From Boswellia sacra (lineage: Eukaryota > Streptophyta > Magnoliopsida > Sapindales > Burseraceae), in NCBI GenBank assembly GCA_013180625.2, contig SNVD02016092.1:62001-126000 (forward strand): 64,000 nt of DNA, read 5' to 3'. Below, piece after piece: positions 1-12,349 of this stretch (positions within the stretch are counted from its first letter, which is position 1; each line of letters opens with the position of its first letter). Under the pieces are notes generated by a model, which saw nothing but the letters and a program-made list of their open reading frames with translations, was not told the origin of the DNA and ran no database searches. A program made the position numbers and the translations under genes.

Positions 1-34
1 CTTGTTTCATATAAATTTTTTCCATATATATAAG

Positions 35-615
35 TAGGGGTGGGCAAGTTACCACGGAAAACCTAAATTGAATCAAACTGAAATATTTAGATTGGTCTAG
101 GCTTGAAGTTAAATTCATATTGCCTTATATAATCCAAAATTATTAAAATTTGAATTGACCTAAAAACCAAAAATTGGTTTTGTTTTCCATTTTTTTTAAT
201 TTCTTTGTATCTTTTTTTGGATCAACCTAAAACTCGTATATTTTTTTATTAGCTTTGGTAGTGGCTTAGTGGAAAACCTTAATGTTTTTTGGTTGTCTCT
301 TTTCATTTTTTATTGTTGATAGTAATTCTATTTTCATGTATAAATAATTAATCTGATAATATGCTTATAGACTCGTGCATATTAACTTCAAATTATTAAA
401 ATATAATGTATAGTAAAGTTAGTTTTAATATTTTAAATTAAAATGATATCTCAAAATCTATCAGTTGTTCTCACTTAAATAACCAAACTTATCTGATTCA
501 TTTGGTTTAGTATGATTGGATGTTCAGATAAATGAGTTGGTTTTTGTTACATTTTTATGAAATTTTTAGTTTAAGTTGGATTGATCTTACTCAAATCGAC
601 CCATTTACACTTGTA
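35..615. mobile_element. possible degenerate hAT-like remnant
   Basis: The left edge TAGGGGTGGGCAAG resembles the termini of many plant hAT elements. Near 615 the sequence ends in CCCATTTACACTTGTA, which has the form of an opposite end. The 8-bp flanks do not match each other and no transposase is present, so this is only a tentative call for an old non-autonomous copy. Confidence 0.25.
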
Positions 616-3600
616 TTTTTTTTAAACTTGAAATTTTAAATGTAAGTTGAAATTTTATTTTATTCAGATAATATTTTGGTGGAAATCAAAATCATTATCC
701 TCACATGGATTTATAAGCCTTTTAGATGTGGACGAATGGGAGATACATTTGGGCCTCTGGCCCACCTTGATTGGGAACGAGTTGCGAGTTCACGGTACCT
801 TCTTGAATTGATGTCTCCATGAAATTTGAAAACGTGTTATTTACTTTCAAAAGAAGAACCACTATTATTAATTGATTATTAGTGATATCAACTCGCCAAC
901 TATATCAATCATGGACGACTAAAAATTTATGTTTGAGAAATTACCACTCATTATTAATTATCTTAAATAATATTTTAATAATAATATTATACTTACAAAA
1001 TTTATATACAAAATTTTTGTACAAAATTGATAAACCGTCAAATAAATGAAACGATGAATATAAAAAGTCAATCTAATAAATATTAATAATGATATTAGAT
1101 AAGTGATGTTACATTAATTTTATATACAAACTTAGTATTCAAATTCTGTAAGTAGAGCATTAACACTTCGAAAAATTGTATAAAATCTTCATAAAATTGT
1201 GTAATTTGATTAAAAAAAATCATATTGACACTAATAAAATAATTCTTAATGAATAATTCAACAACCATTGAATATAGTACCAAATGACTTTTTTTAGTTT
1301 CATAAAATGCCCTTGTATTTTTGTCTTGATATCAAATGCAAAGTTTAGAATAATTAAAAAAACGTACTTATTAACAAGATCATACTAATCTATTCGTAAA
1401 CAAAGAAATGTGAATCAAATTATTTGATTCACACAAGGGTCTATGTTATACAGTAAGTCATTTGATATTCAATTCTTTAGTAGATGGTTAATGAGGGTTC
1501 TCAACCTAACTAGGATGGTTAAGATATCAATTAATGTCGTTTAAAATTGCTTAATTAGTTTGTAGAGTTTTCTTTGCCATTAAATCTTTCAATTCTAGAT
1601 TTATTGATACAAAGATTCTAGTAACATGGATTGATAATGAATTTTAATAATAGTCGTTGATGCTTCAAAGATATTCATTTATATCTAAATACATCATTGG
1701 ATTGACTATAACAAATAGGAAGTGCAATGATTCAATCTTTTTTTTTCTTTTTCTTTTTTTTTTAGATTCCAGTGAGGTTGGAAGAGATTGAAACCATCAA
1801 TTTAAATATGTATTTTTTTTTACCTATAAGAGATGGCTCGTATTACAGTGCACCAGTATTTTTCCAAATTTTTGTAAATTTAATGTAAAAATTGTAAATC
1901 TTTGTATAAAAATCGTGAATATGAAAAAAATTGTAAATGAATAATTTTTCACATTTACGACTTTTATACAATTATTTACAACTTTTACACTAATTTATAA
2001 AAAATTAAAAATAGTTATACAAATTTTTATTTACAACTTTTTTTTTACATTTACGATTTTTATACAATAATTTATAACCTTTGCACAAAATTTACAAAAA
2101 TTTTAAAAAGTAGTATACCAGTATAACCGATGCATCGTAGCTAAACCCCTAATAGATAATCTAATTGGTTGAAGAACTTGAAACTTGATGAATTTAATTA
2201 TATTAAGGTTCTCATATTCGTGTTATTCCGGTGAAAACTTAAATTTTCGTCCATGATTGATGCCTAACCGAAACAGATATAAATAATTTGGTTCTATCTT
2301 TTTTTTAAAATAAAAAATAGAGAGCACAAGAAGTCAAAAATGAATATAGAAGAAAATAGTTTGGCCAACCAACGTTCAAGATATGCTACCGACATCGAGG
2401 ATAAAATAGATTGGAACCAATTAACAATGCTCAATGTGATGGTATGACACGAAATAAATGCTTTGAAGTCTCAGCAATGAATGGTCATAATTCACTTCAA
2501 CTTGTAAGTGGTGCCGAGGCTAAAATTGATTGAAAGTGCCATCAACGTTATCACATTAATGATTACTTTTTCTATATTAAAAAAAAAAAAATCTTCAAAT
2601 CTCCTGAAGCTTTTATAAGATATAGTTGTGTTTTTACTTGATAGGATTCTGCTAAGGGAGCTAGAAATGTCATCGTATAACATAATATTTTTGATAATGT
2701 GAGATCTAATTATATTATGTCTCATCAAGTTGCATAAAAATAATTTTATTAAGTGAATGTGCTTTTAGGATTATCAATATCAAAATACTATTTTTTGTTG
2801 AACTGGTTAACTAAAAACTTAACTTAAAACATTATATAATTTTTAGATGGCTTTTATTGCTCTTAGATTGACAAATATAAGCACTAATTATTCAACCCTA
2901 ATTTAAAATCAATTAATAGTTTGACAGAATAATCACAATACCTCACCGAAAGATAAACGAAGAAGATGATTGAAGATTATCTATACGTCAATACCTTATG
3001 GTTTTATATGATTATCATTTTTTTAATGAATGAGAAAATAATTGAGTTAAGAAAGATGTAAAAATAAAAGAGTACTTACGTCTTCATCAATCCATGAGGT
3101 GTTCACAGAAAAAATATTTTGAGAATAATAATAATAGTAAAATTGGATGAGTTGTTTTTAGAAATGACTTTTGGTTTAAATTATAATTGTCGTATTTTTC
3201 CCATTTCAAGAGTGTTGTTATTTAAGCCTAAATTCTAAACTCCGTCTAGCCCAAACATGATGGGCCGATAAGGTCCAGATCATGTTCACTGTTGTCAAAT
3301 CGAATTGGAGAAAACCATACTATGAACAAGAAAGAAACCTTCCTTGTAAGATGCCAAATTTCATCTTAACTCGTTTTCACATATAGTCATCTAGCAATCA
3401 GGGAGTATTTTATTGCATATATTAGAGAAAATATATGAGAGCTAATTGCTTTATAATTTTATATGGGAGGATATACATCAAATATGAGAGCTTTCCAATT
3501 GAAAGATTTTCATGATGCTCTCTAGTTGTAGCATACTCACACATTGGTTGAATATGTGACACAACGGAGAAACGAGATAGAATTGAGTAACACAAGATCG

Positions 3601-4514
3601 TTGAACTGCACACAATTACTGGAATGTATTCTACCAATAATACGTTGAATCTCGCAAGATTATTGTATTACTAGACTTTAAAGTTCGTTGATTCATGTAT
3701 GATTGACAAACGGAAAAGCAAACTCAGACGAGTCTTTCATTAATTCATATAGAAAGAAAATTTATACAAAAGTCATCAAGAGACTTTATTTATACTAAAC
3801 TAGTAGTAGATCTGATATGAAAATTATTCGCATAAAAAAAAATTATTCAAATATGAAAGCTATTGATATTAACTAAATCAATTTTCTCCTAAATTCAAAT
3901 CTATTTTAAAACTAAAAATAAATAAATTAGTAAATAAATATTACATAATAAATAATTAAAATCATTCCTAAACCAATTAATTCCAATTTTTGCTTTTGTT
4001 GCATCTTTCGATTTGCATCAATAAGCCTACATATTCTTGCAATCCTTCATCATTTTGAGAGATACAAGAACATAATTGTTACTGGATTTCTGCATCTTTT
4101 GGTTGATAATGAATTAAGACAAATATTTGAAAAAAAAAAAAAACCCTAGCAGAATATGAAGAAAGTTATTATGATAGCTGTTTTTTTTGTCTCTCTGCAT
4201 TTTCTTGTACTAATAATAGATTTGTTTATCTAAGTTCTGTAAATTTACAGTTAAAAAACAGATGCTCACACTTTAATATAAGAATTTTGACAGAAAATAA
4301 GGAACTATCTATTTTCCATTTTCACTGGCAAAGTTAAATGGCCACCAAGTTCCAGGAGATCAGGGAAAAAAATTCATAAATAATCATTATTTTCATTTAC
4401 AAAGTTTTTTTGCTCGTCTTCTGTTATGTCTATGAAGTTTGTAGCATACTCAATTCATTTCTAATTGTACATAACAACCTATTAAACAATCTCTAAACCT
4501 CAAATAAAAATTGT
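616..4514. other. gene-free AT-rich intergenic stretch
   Basis: Apart from the MITE at 1833-2145, no protein-coding exon, RNA gene or clear transposon is visible. The short open frames here are AT-rich, have no conserved motif and are not supported. The last few hundred bases contain the 3' flank of the transporter gene that ends at 4515. Confidence 0.6.
1833..2145. mobile_element. AT-rich MITE, inverted-repeat type
   Basis: The left end begins TGGCTCGTATTACAG and the right end, read inverted, begins TTAGCTACGATGCAT. Inside, the segment 1866-1941 is repeated in inverted orientation at about 2024-2108, and a second inverted copy lies at about 1955-2010. There is no ORF. A smaller relative with similar ends lies at 47405-47525. 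Target duplications were not resolved. Confidence 0.55.
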
Positions 4515-5945
4515 TCAAGAATCTAAATCAATACCATGACCCAATTTCTCTTCAACAGTATTGAACTCAAACCACATCTTTGATTTGCAGAACTTCATCA
4601 AGACGTACCAAAAAATCCCGCAAAGTGTCAGCACACCACTCACCAAATAAACTGTTTCGGTAGCCACAGCCATTACATAGACCAAAAACACAGATGGAAC
4701 CAAGCATAGGACCACCAAACCAGGCAACCTCATAGGCACTCTAAATGGCCTCTTAATTGCAGGCAGCTTCTTCCTCAACCATAGAAATGATGCAAATTCT
4801 AGCAACATCCCCAAACTGTACAAGAAATTTACAGAAGAAATTATATTTGCGAAGTCCATGTAAGAAACAACTAGAGCAATCAATGTTGAGATCAGAATTC
4901 CCAGCCAAGGTGTACCAAACCAACTTGATCTTACCCCAAAAACTTGTGGCAAAATTCCTAAATCAGTCATACCCAGGATTTGGTACGCACAGCTACTTAA
5001 TTGAGCTTCATATAGTCCAATAATTGACAAACAAGCACCGATTTCAACACAGATTTTTAACCATTTTCCAGCAATGAGTTCAGCAACATCAGCAAAGTAC
5101 CCATCAACCCAATTTTCTTGATCTAAAGGTATAGCCCCAGTGGCAGCTAAGAGGGGTATCAAATAAGCCAAACAAGTAAGCAAACCAGCTGAGAAAAGTG
5201 CTTTTGGGAAAGTCTTCTGTGGCTGCTCAACTTCACCAGCTAAAGTACTAGCATTGTCCCAGAAATTCAAGTTCCAAAAAAGGGTATTGAAAAACAGTGT
5301 CCAATTTTTTCCTACTCCCTTCTGGCCTAAACTGATCCATCTTCCAGGATTAATCTTGGGAATTGCAAATAAAGTTAGAACAACAAATGGCAAAAGCGAA
5401 ACAACACCTAAAGTCACTGCAGTATAACCGACTATAGCCAAGCCTGTGTAGTTCAGGAAAGACAAAACACAAGTTGATACAAATACAGCAATATAGTGAG
5501 GTAAACCTGAAGAGAAAACTGGAACAGCTAACTTGAGATAGTCAATGCAAAGAACTGGATAGGAAGCCAAGTTGATGACACCACTAAGGAACTTCCAGGA
5601 TCCCATGAGAGAACCCCAGAAGGGTCCAAAGGCCTGGTGAGCCCAGATGACATAGCCACCATTTCCAGGGAAAGCAGTGGCAAGCTCTGCAGTGACTAGG
5701 GCTTCAGGTATGCTCCAAATGAATGGAAAAATGAGGAACCCCAAGATAGCTAAAAGTGGCCCTGCAGCACCTACGGCTTGTTCCTCACCATAAGGCCCTC
5801 CTGCAACCTCAAAGTAGATAAGGAAGATGAGAGGTAGAAGGGCTAGTTTTCTTGGAGCTTTCGCTGTGCTTAGTTGTGATGACTGTTGTTCATGTTCATG
5901 TTCATGTTCTTCAAGAAGGTGTACTTGGGAGCTTGTTTCTACCAT
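4515..5945 (-). CDS. polyamine/L-amino-acid transporter (PUT/LAT type), copy A
   Basis: This intronless gene encodes a 476-residue member of the APC superfamily. It resembles the plant PUT/LAT proteins (the Arabidopsis At3g13620/RMV1 group), which import polyamines and paraquat by proton symport. About twelve hydrophobic segments are visible. Family signatures include [13 protein letters not shown] near residue 43, the stretch [20 protein letters not shown] near 90, [18 protein letters not shown] in the middle, and RPFRVPM before the last helices. The N-terminus is hydrophilic with an unusual EHEHEHE run. The start is the first in-frame ATG (reverse complement of 5943-5945), followed by the typical short cytosolic N-tail. 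A paralogue in the same orientation lies 2.5 kb downstream on the plus axis, so this is a tandem pair. Membrane (plasma, Golgi or ER) and exact substrate cannot be read from sequence. Confidence 0.93.
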   Translation of the reverse strand: MVETSSQVHLLEEHEHEHEQQSSQLSTAKAPRKLALLPLIFLIYFEVAGGPYGEEQAVGAAGPLLAILGFLIFPFIWSIPEALVTAELATAFPGNGGYVIWAHQAFGPFWGSLMGSWKFLSGVINLASYPVLCIDYLKLAVPVFSSGLPHYIAVFVSTCVLSFLNYTGLAIVGYTAVTLGVVSLLPFVVLTLFAIPKINPGRWISLGQKGVGKNWTLFFNTLFWNLNFWDNASTLAGEVEQPQKTFPKALFSAGLLTCLAYLIPLLAATGAIPLDQENWVDGYFADVAELIAGKWLKICVEIGACLSIIGLYEAQLSSCAYQILGMTDLGILPQVFGVRSSWFGTPWLGILISTLIALVVSYMDFANIISSVNFLYSLGMLLEFASFLWLRKKLPAIKRPFRVPMRLPGLVVLCLVPSVFLVYVMAVATETVYLVSGVLTLCGIFWYVLMKFCKSKMWFEFNTVEEKLGHGIDLDS

Positions 5946-8208
5946 TTTCTTGCAAGTGTTAGTTGGATCTTTGTGCAGATGTGCAGATAGATATAAGGGA
6001 AAATCGGAGAAATAGATATTTTCAGGGGTTGTAAGCGTGATTTAGATATATTTCAAAAAAATTTTATATTATAGATATTTAAAAAAAAATTAAAATATCA
6101 TTTAAAATTCAATTTCTTTGTAAACACTTTATTTCCTTCTTTCTTTCATTTATCTCTTTCTATTTTTATAATCGTGTCCTATTTATATAATCATATATTA
6201 TTATCCAATTTTCAATATCTCTCAATACTGTAAAAAAGGTAGTCTAAAATATAACAAGACGAACAAAAAATTTATCCCCTATTTGAAGATTTGGGATAGA
6301 TTTTAAGAATTTTAAATTTGAAGATTTGAGTTTGGGCTCATACTTTATATTTATTTTGTATTTATAGGACTAAAAGAAGTGTTATTTGATTGATTTTTTG
6401 ATTTGATGTATGTAATAATAGTAAAAATCAACGCGTTTTGTCGTGACAAAGAGGACACTCGACATATCGAGTCCTATCAAATGCTTCAATCGATACTCAC
6501 CATAATTATCGATGTTCACTCGATATTAGACATAATATATCGAGTTTTGTCGGATACACGAATCGACACTCGATATAACGTGTCGAGTCTTATCGAATGC
6601 ACAGACTGACACTCGTCATCAAGGCATTTTCAAAGACTCGACACGTTATATCGAGTGTCAGTCTGTATATCTGATAAGACTCGACACGTTATGTTTAGTG
6701 TTGAGTGAATATCGACGATGGTGACGAGTGTCGGTTGAAACATCCGACAGGATTCGATATGTCGATTGTCCTATTCGTCACGATAAAACGAGTCTTTTTT
6801 TTTTTTTAAGTTTGAGTCTCAAAGATATTTTAACCATTTTCTTAAGAAAGTTTGTATGACATCAAATTTTTTTTTTTAGGCGTGTCTAAATTTTATTTAA
6901 AGTTTTTAATTTTCTCGGAATAATTTTGGTTGAAATCTTGTTGGTAGCTGGCGTACCAGCTGCTTTGGAGTTGTCTCATAACTGTTGTTAATTGTTGAAT
7001 TTGCTGTAAAGTTTAGAAAGTGGTGCCAATGGCGGTGGAATCCTTTGAATTGTCGGTATATGCAAGATAATGAATTGTTATGTAACACTTCCCTACGTTT
7101 CCATCACGTTATTGAGTTCTATTGGGCTGTATAGTTGATATTTTACAACTAGTATGATTAAAATGAAAGTAGATTTGATTAAAAGACAAAAATAAAGGGT
7201 TAAAAATTTTAATATTTATTTTTTTAAAATATTGAACTGGCTGTTGACTGCAGATTCTCTACCTTCTTCAACGATAACATTATTGTGGCTTTTCTCCACC
7301 CATAAAATATACAGTATCAAAGAAAGTAATATATAATTAATGATTTCCTTTCTTAATTATTCAATGAGTTCATTTTGGAAATTATCATATTATAAGATCA
7401 ATATCGTTATCAGTCCTCTATGATCATAATAAGTATTAGATTATTCTATCACCTAATAACTTAGCTACTCCTAAATATTTTATATCAAAAATATAAACTC
7501 TCGATTCTTGAATCCTCAATTTAAAGAGAAAAACAAAAAAGTTTTCCATTGGGGCTGTATTTATCTATTCAAATCTTGGAGATTTGATTATTGCATATGG
7601 GAGCAGAAACTCGTTGCATTCCGTTTTCATTTTTTTAATGGAGAATCATAATCACATCCTAGCACATTTCTTGATTGATTCATCTCTTATTAAATGCTAT
7701 TCATTTGATATATAATAAACACATCATTGAATATATCCAATAATTGCTAGTTGCTATCACGTTAGTTATAACTTTGCAGGCAAGGCAAGGCAAGTTATGA
7801 TCCGAAGAAGCTTACTATACTTTTTTTTTTTTTTGGCTGTTAACAACTATACAGTATACATCATAGTTTAATTGCATTGGAGTTGGAGTTGTAATCGTGT
7901 CTTCATCAGATTCTTTAGAATCTCAATACAAATTGGGCAATGTAAATCAAAATTTCCCCGCAGGTTCATCTTTGATAAATAACTTCCTGTTTTGAAAATA
8001 CTAAGCAAACTTCTATAAATTCCAGTATCATACAAGTACAAAAAACCAGAAGAAAGAAAGAGTACATCAAAATGTATTGCAACTGATCTTCTTCTTTACT
8101 TTCAATTCAGCGAGTTGGGGATTTTAACTCCTGCATGACCTGACCAAAAGCCAACTGCCGCATATAATAACCTGTGCCCAAAATTCCTGACTTTTTTTTT
8201 ATTTTTTA
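5946..8208. other. intergenic region between the two transporter genes
   Basis: The part next to 5945 is the presumed promoter and leader of copy A, with pyrimidine-rich and AT-rich sequence but no unambiguous TATA box. The foldback element at 6434-6790 is listed separately. From 6800 to 8208 no gene is visible; the last few hundred bases are the 3' flank of copy B. Confidence 0.5.
6434..6790. mobile_element. CpG-rich foldback/hairpin element
   Basis: A long imperfect inverted repeat: a left arm of about 160 nt starting at 6434 (CGTTTTGTCGTGAC) pairs with a right arm ending at 6790 (inverted CGTTTTATCGTGAC). The arms are built from shorter inner palindromes around the motif CGACACTCGATATAACGTG. 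The block is rich in TCGA/CGA steps and contrasts sharply with its AT-rich, poly-T flanks. There is no coding capacity. It is most likely a MITE or foldback transposon; the superfamily is unknown and no target duplication was identified. Confidence 0.6.
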
Positions 8209-8500
8209 TTTTTATATATGTCATTTTGTAATGCAAAAATCAACTGTGAAAAAGTCTTTTGAGTACATTATTCTTCAACTTCAACTTCAACTTCAACTTC
8301 ATCACCATTGCTGAACTTGAACGCGTTCTTGGACTTACAAAACTTAATCACAAAGAACCATTTTTATATATGTCATTTTCTAATGCAAAAATCAACTGTG
8401 AAAAAGTCTTTTGAGTACATTATTCTTCAACTTCAACTTCATCACCATTGCTGAACTTAAACACGTTCTTGGACTTACAAAACTTCATCACAAAGAACCA
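8209..8500. repeat. direct tandem duplication of the transporter 3' end
   Basis: Unit 1 (8209-8360, 152 nt) and unit 2 (8361-8500, 140 nt) are nearly identical head to tail. Unit 2 holds the C-terminal codons, the stop and the 3' UTR start of copy B. Unit 1 is a second copy of the same segment lying in the 3' UTR. The 12-nt length difference is two extra CTTCAA hexamers in unit 1, which in coding sense would extend the acidic VEVEE tail. In sense orientation the gene reads through unit 2 first and stops there. Confidence 0.9.
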
Positions 8501-9844
8501 TCCAATTGCCCCCACAGTCATCAATCCACTTACCAAGTAAACAGTCTTGGTAGCAATAACCATTATTAGTATCAAAAAACTAGATGGGATCAAGCACATG
8601 AGCACCAATCCTGGCAAACTCATTGGGACCCTGTAAGGCCTCTTCAATTGTGGCAGTTTTCTTCTCAACCAAAGAAATGCTGAAAATTCCAATAGCATTC
8701 CCAAACTGTACAAGAAATTGGCTGATGAAATGATGTCAGTGAAGTCCATGTATGAGACTCCTAGTGTGATCAATGTCGAGACCAATATGCCTACCCAAGG
8801 AGTGTCAAACCATTTGGATCTGATAGCAATGAACTTTGGCAAGAAGCCCAAATCTGCCATGCCCAGAAGTTGGTATGCACAGCTGCTTAATTGAGCCTCA
8901 AACAACCCAATTCCGGACAACACGGCACCCACTTCAATCCAGATTTTAAGCCATTTTCCAGCAATCATTTCAGCAGCAGTAGCATGGAATCCGGATTCCC
9001 ATTCACTTTGATCCACAGAAACAGCACCAATAACAGCAAAAAGCGGGAACAAATAAGCCAAACAAGTAAAAATAACAGCCACAAAAAGAGCCTTGGGAAA
9101 TGTTTTCTGAGGTTTATCTACTTCACCAGCCAAAGTACTAACATTGTCCCAGAAATTCAAGTTCCAAAAGAGTGTGTTGAAGAACAAATTCCAGTCTTTC
9201 TTCATCCCTTTTTGGCCTAAACTGAGCCATCTATGTGGTTTAATCTTCGGAATTGCGATAAGAGACATTAATATAAAAGGAGAAAGAGAAACAATACCGA
9301 GCAAGACAGCAGAATAGCCAACAATAGCCAATCCAGAATAGTTCAGATAAGAAAGCACACAAGTTGATACCATGATTGCGACCTTTCTAGGCCAGCCTGA
9401 CTCCAAGGGATGAATCACCTTCTCCAAATAGTCCACACAAAGCACTGGAAAAGCAGCAATGTTGATGACACCACTCAGGAACTTCCAGGATCCCATCATA
9501 GATCCCCAAAAGGGTCCAAAAGCACGATGAGCCCAAATAACAAACCCTCCATCACCTGGAAAGGCAGTGGAGAGCTCTGCAGTGATTAGCGCCTCAGGAA
9601 CACTCCATATGAAGGGAAAGATAAGGAAACCAAGTAAAGCCAAGAGTGGCCCTGCAGCCTGCACTGCAGGCTCCTCACCATAAGGGCCACCAGCCACCTC
9701 AAAATAGATGAGAAAGATAAGAGGGATTAGAGTCAGTTTTTTGGACTTTGCGGCCACTCTGGCTGTGCTTGGGGCTGTGACAGGAAGAGTATTGTTCACG
9801 GTGGTTTCCTGGTTATGTGTTTCTGTTACTACTACTTCCTTCAT
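8420..9844 (-). CDS. polyamine/L-amino-acid transporter (PUT/LAT type), copy B
   Basis: Intronless, 474 residues, an evident paralogue of copy A throughout the membrane domain. It shares [58 protein letters not shown] and KRPYRVPM. It belongs to the APC superfamily and is expected to take up polyamines at a cellular membrane. The N-tail ([15 protein letters not shown]...) and C-tail (acidic, ending EVEVEE) differ from copy A, so divergence is concentrated at the cytosolic ends. The start is the first in-frame ATG. A TATATAT stretch lies roughly 160 bp upstream, near 10000. The C-terminal coding segment is duplicated downstream at 8209-8360. Confidence 0.93.
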   Translation of the reverse strand: MKEVVVTETHNQETTVNNTLPVTAPSTARVAAKSKKLTLIPLIFLIYFEVAGGPYGEEPAVQAAGPLLALLGFLIFPFIWSVPEALITAELSTAFPGDGGFVIWAHRAFGPFWGSMMGSWKFLSGVINIAAFPVLCVDYLEKVIHPLESGWPRKVAIMVSTCVLSYLNYSGLAIVGYSAVLLGIVSLSPFILMSLIAIPKIKPHRWLSLGQKGMKKDWNLFFNTLFWNLNFWDNVSTLAGEVDKPQKTFPKALFVAVIFTCLAYLFPLFAVIGAVSVDQSEWESGFHATAAEMIAGKWLKIWIEVGAVLSGIGLFEAQLSSCAYQLLGMADLGFLPKFIAIRSKWFDTPWVGILVSTLITLGVSYMDFTDIISSANFLYSLGMLLEFSAFLWLRRKLPQLKRPYRVPMSLPGLVLMCLIPSSFLILIMVIATKTVYLVSGLMTVGAIGWFFVMKFCKSKNVFKFSNGDEVEVEE

Positions 9845-10393
9845 GATTGAAATTAAAAGTTTACAAGATCCTGGAACACCACTCAGATCAAATTCAGATC
9901 AGAAACAACCCCATCTAGCCAATCTATCAGCACACTTGAAAGAATTGATGGTCAGAGAGAAGTATATACAGCTAGAGATGCCATGGACTTACTGGTCATA
10001 TATATAACTTTTGAGAGTTGGTAACTGATTGCCTAATGATGGCAAAAAAAAAAGCAAAAGTAGCAAAATTGCATGAACTCAGAAAATTGAAAGGATTCAT
10101 GGGCCTTGACTCAGCACAAAAGGAGGATTGGAAAAGATAGATTCTTCCTCAAACGTGTAAGAAGTAAACTCTTCTTCACTCACACATGTCAAAGATTAAT
10201 TCTAACTTGAATAGAATTGTACTTATTCTCGTTCAACTCTTCTCTTAGTTAAGACTGGTTTGGTTTTGATTTTTACCTTAAGTTATTCAATTATAACAAG
10301 AAGAAAAGTTGGTCAAACTTGGCTTTATTGTAAAAGTAGGCATTGTTCAGCACTTACCTGCCATTCTTCTTTTATGTTTAACTTTTTATGATT
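9845..10393. other. upstream region of transporter copy B
   Basis: Contains the presumed promoter and leader for the minus-strand gene starting at 9844: AT-rich TATATAT near 10000 and GTATATAC near 9965 in sense orientation. No other gene is visible up to the retrotransposon's target duplication at 10394. Confidence 0.45.
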
Positions 10394-10398
10394 ATAAC

Positions 10399-10780
10399 TG
10401 TTATGGTCATAATAAATTTGGGCTTTAATTACACTTAACCCATTAAGCCTATTACTGGAGTCCATTATTTGGGCCTATTATCTGGATCTCACAATGACTC
10501 CTCCTAATATTTATATAAACCCTCCAAACTTTTACTCAATGTATGTACACTTTTCTGAACTCATTCTCTCTCTAAATTTCCTTTGCTTTTGAGAGCTTCT
10601 CTCTCTAGAAAATTATTCTATAAAATTTCGGTGTGTCGGAAACTGACTTGGGCATCGGAGGGTTTTCGCCGGCACCATCGCTGACACCCCTGACTATTTT
10701 TCTTTGTTCTCAGGATTGGACCCAACGTGTAATTTGAGTTCCAGCCCGCTTTTCGGTCATCCGAAAATCGTGCATCAACA
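10399..10780 (+). repeat. 5' long terminal repeat
   Basis: This LTR starts TGTTATGG and ends CATCAACA. It contains a TATA-like TATATAAACC near 10510-10520, followed by a CT-rich initiator-like stretch, so the retroviral promoter probably sits here. It aligns end to end with 19863-20243. Confidence 0.95.
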
Positions 10781-10782
10781 GT

Positions 10783-10800
10783 TGGCGCCGTCTGTGGGAA
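10783..10800 (+). promoter_or_regulatory. primer-binding site
   Basis: TGGCGCCGTCTGTGGGAA lies two bases after the 5' LTR. Its first nine bases match the complement expected for the 3' end of plant tRNA-Asp including CCA; the rest diverges. The same TGGCGCC start is usual in Athila/Tat gypsy elements. Confidence 0.8.
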
Positions 10801-10855
10801 CGACAATCTAAGCCTCTTTAGTTGTTACGCCCATCCAAGCATAATCAAACACATT

Positions 10856-12349
10856 ATGAGTCACGCATCCCAACACTCAACCTCCCTAGAGGTTGATGAA
10901 GAAATCGAGGTAGAAACACCTCCCCGACGTCGAAGGGTAGTTGATACAAGGAGAGCTTTAGTGATATCCTCTGGGGTGGGTCCTAACCCCAAGCAACCCG
11001 GACTTCCACTTAGGAGACCGAGGAAAGGCAAGACGAGTCGATTGACAATTATGGAGCATACCATGCGAAATTTTGGTGAACAAATGAACTATATGGTAAC
11101 TATGTTCAATCGAGCTTTTGGGTACTCAACAGGCTACAAACACTATTGAAAATAACCCAATGAGTGCTATGGTAGTACCTAATGTTCCGACGGATGTTGG
11201 TGGGCGTACTGACCTAGTCGCCCAGACTACTGGATTACCTCTCCATCATGTCATTCAACCAAATCTTTCATATCCTATTGTTCAAGGAGGGGATGGTCGC
11301 CCAAAGATTCCCTCTCCTTCGCACATCATATCTGAACAACAATTAGCAGCAGTAGACCTTCGTCACTCTCTAAACAAGAAGCGCCATACAAGCGTTGAGC
11401 AAGGACCGAGAGGAAGTAATGTCGATCAGCCAGCCTATTCTTATCATAGTCCTTGCGCTCCAAGGGGCAACTATCAGTCAAAAAGAAATCGTCCAAGCTC
11501 ACCACCTAGAGTTAAGAATCATCGCCCAGATGTTGTTCCAATGGATGTATAAGGGGAGGAAACCTCAGATAATCATTATGCGGAGTTCAAGCGAGAAATG
11601 GATGAAAAAATTCATAAACTGGAGAAGTTGATTAAGCGATTAGAAGGAGAAGAGGATGGTCGTCCACAATGGGAGTCACCCTTTGCTGAAGATATCCTTA
11701 GGGAAAGATACCCGTACGGATTTCGGATGTCGCAACTTGAGCTTTACCAAGAGACGACGGACCCCTGAGAGCATTTAGACTCTTTTGTTTCTCATATGGA
11801 GATACAAGGGGTCTCAGGGGGAATAATGTGTAGAACTTTTTCTCTTACCCTTGGAGGATCAGCTAAGCAATGGTATAGGAGGTTACCAGCTTTGATGAGC
11901 TTGCTCGTAGTTTCCTCACGCACTTTAGCAATATGAAGACAAGAAGTCGACCAGCACAGAGCCTTCTTTCAATCAAGCAGAGTCGTAATGAATCCCTTCG
12001 TGCATTTGTGGACAGATACCAGCGGGAGGTTGCCCAAGTGGATCTATTTAATGATGGTTACGCTATGCAAGGTTTGGTTCAAGGAATCAAAGGGGAGCTC
12101 CCTCTAGCATGAGAATTCTCTGTTAACCTCCCACGCACGTACCAAGAAGCATTAGCAAAGATCTCTAGCCATGCTGATGCAGAGGAAATCTATCAAGCAA
12201 ATTACCCTGGGTAGACTCCGGTGATACCTAATTCCTCACGTATAGATAGACGACCATATGATAATCACAGAAGAGAACATCATGATAGAAATCGAAGGTC
12301 AGTCCCGGATTAACACTCTACGCGAGATACATTCAGAAATGATCGCTTC
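10856..12349 (+). pseudogene. broken gag region
   Basis: Open segments in changing frames (10856-11149, then 11118-11552, then onward) are interrupted by stops and frameshifts. The first segment is basic and proline-rich. Between about 11760 and 12210, pieces of a plant retrotransposon gag domain can be read, including a W-Y-R motif and the usual SLLSIKQ-type stretch, but with at least two in-frame stops. In intact relatives this encodes the capsid-like protein that packages element RNA. Here it cannot give a continuous product. Confidence 0.8.

Noticed and set aside
8891..9220. 109-codon ORF on the plus strand
   Set aside because: Exactly antisense to the membrane domain of transporter copy B; a shadow frame.
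9708..10007. 99-codon ORF on the plus strand
   Set aside because: Antisense to the N-terminus and leader of transporter copy B, with no recognisable domain.
11118..11552. 144-codon ORF as an independent gene
   Set aside because: It is a frameshifted piece of the retrotransposon gag region.
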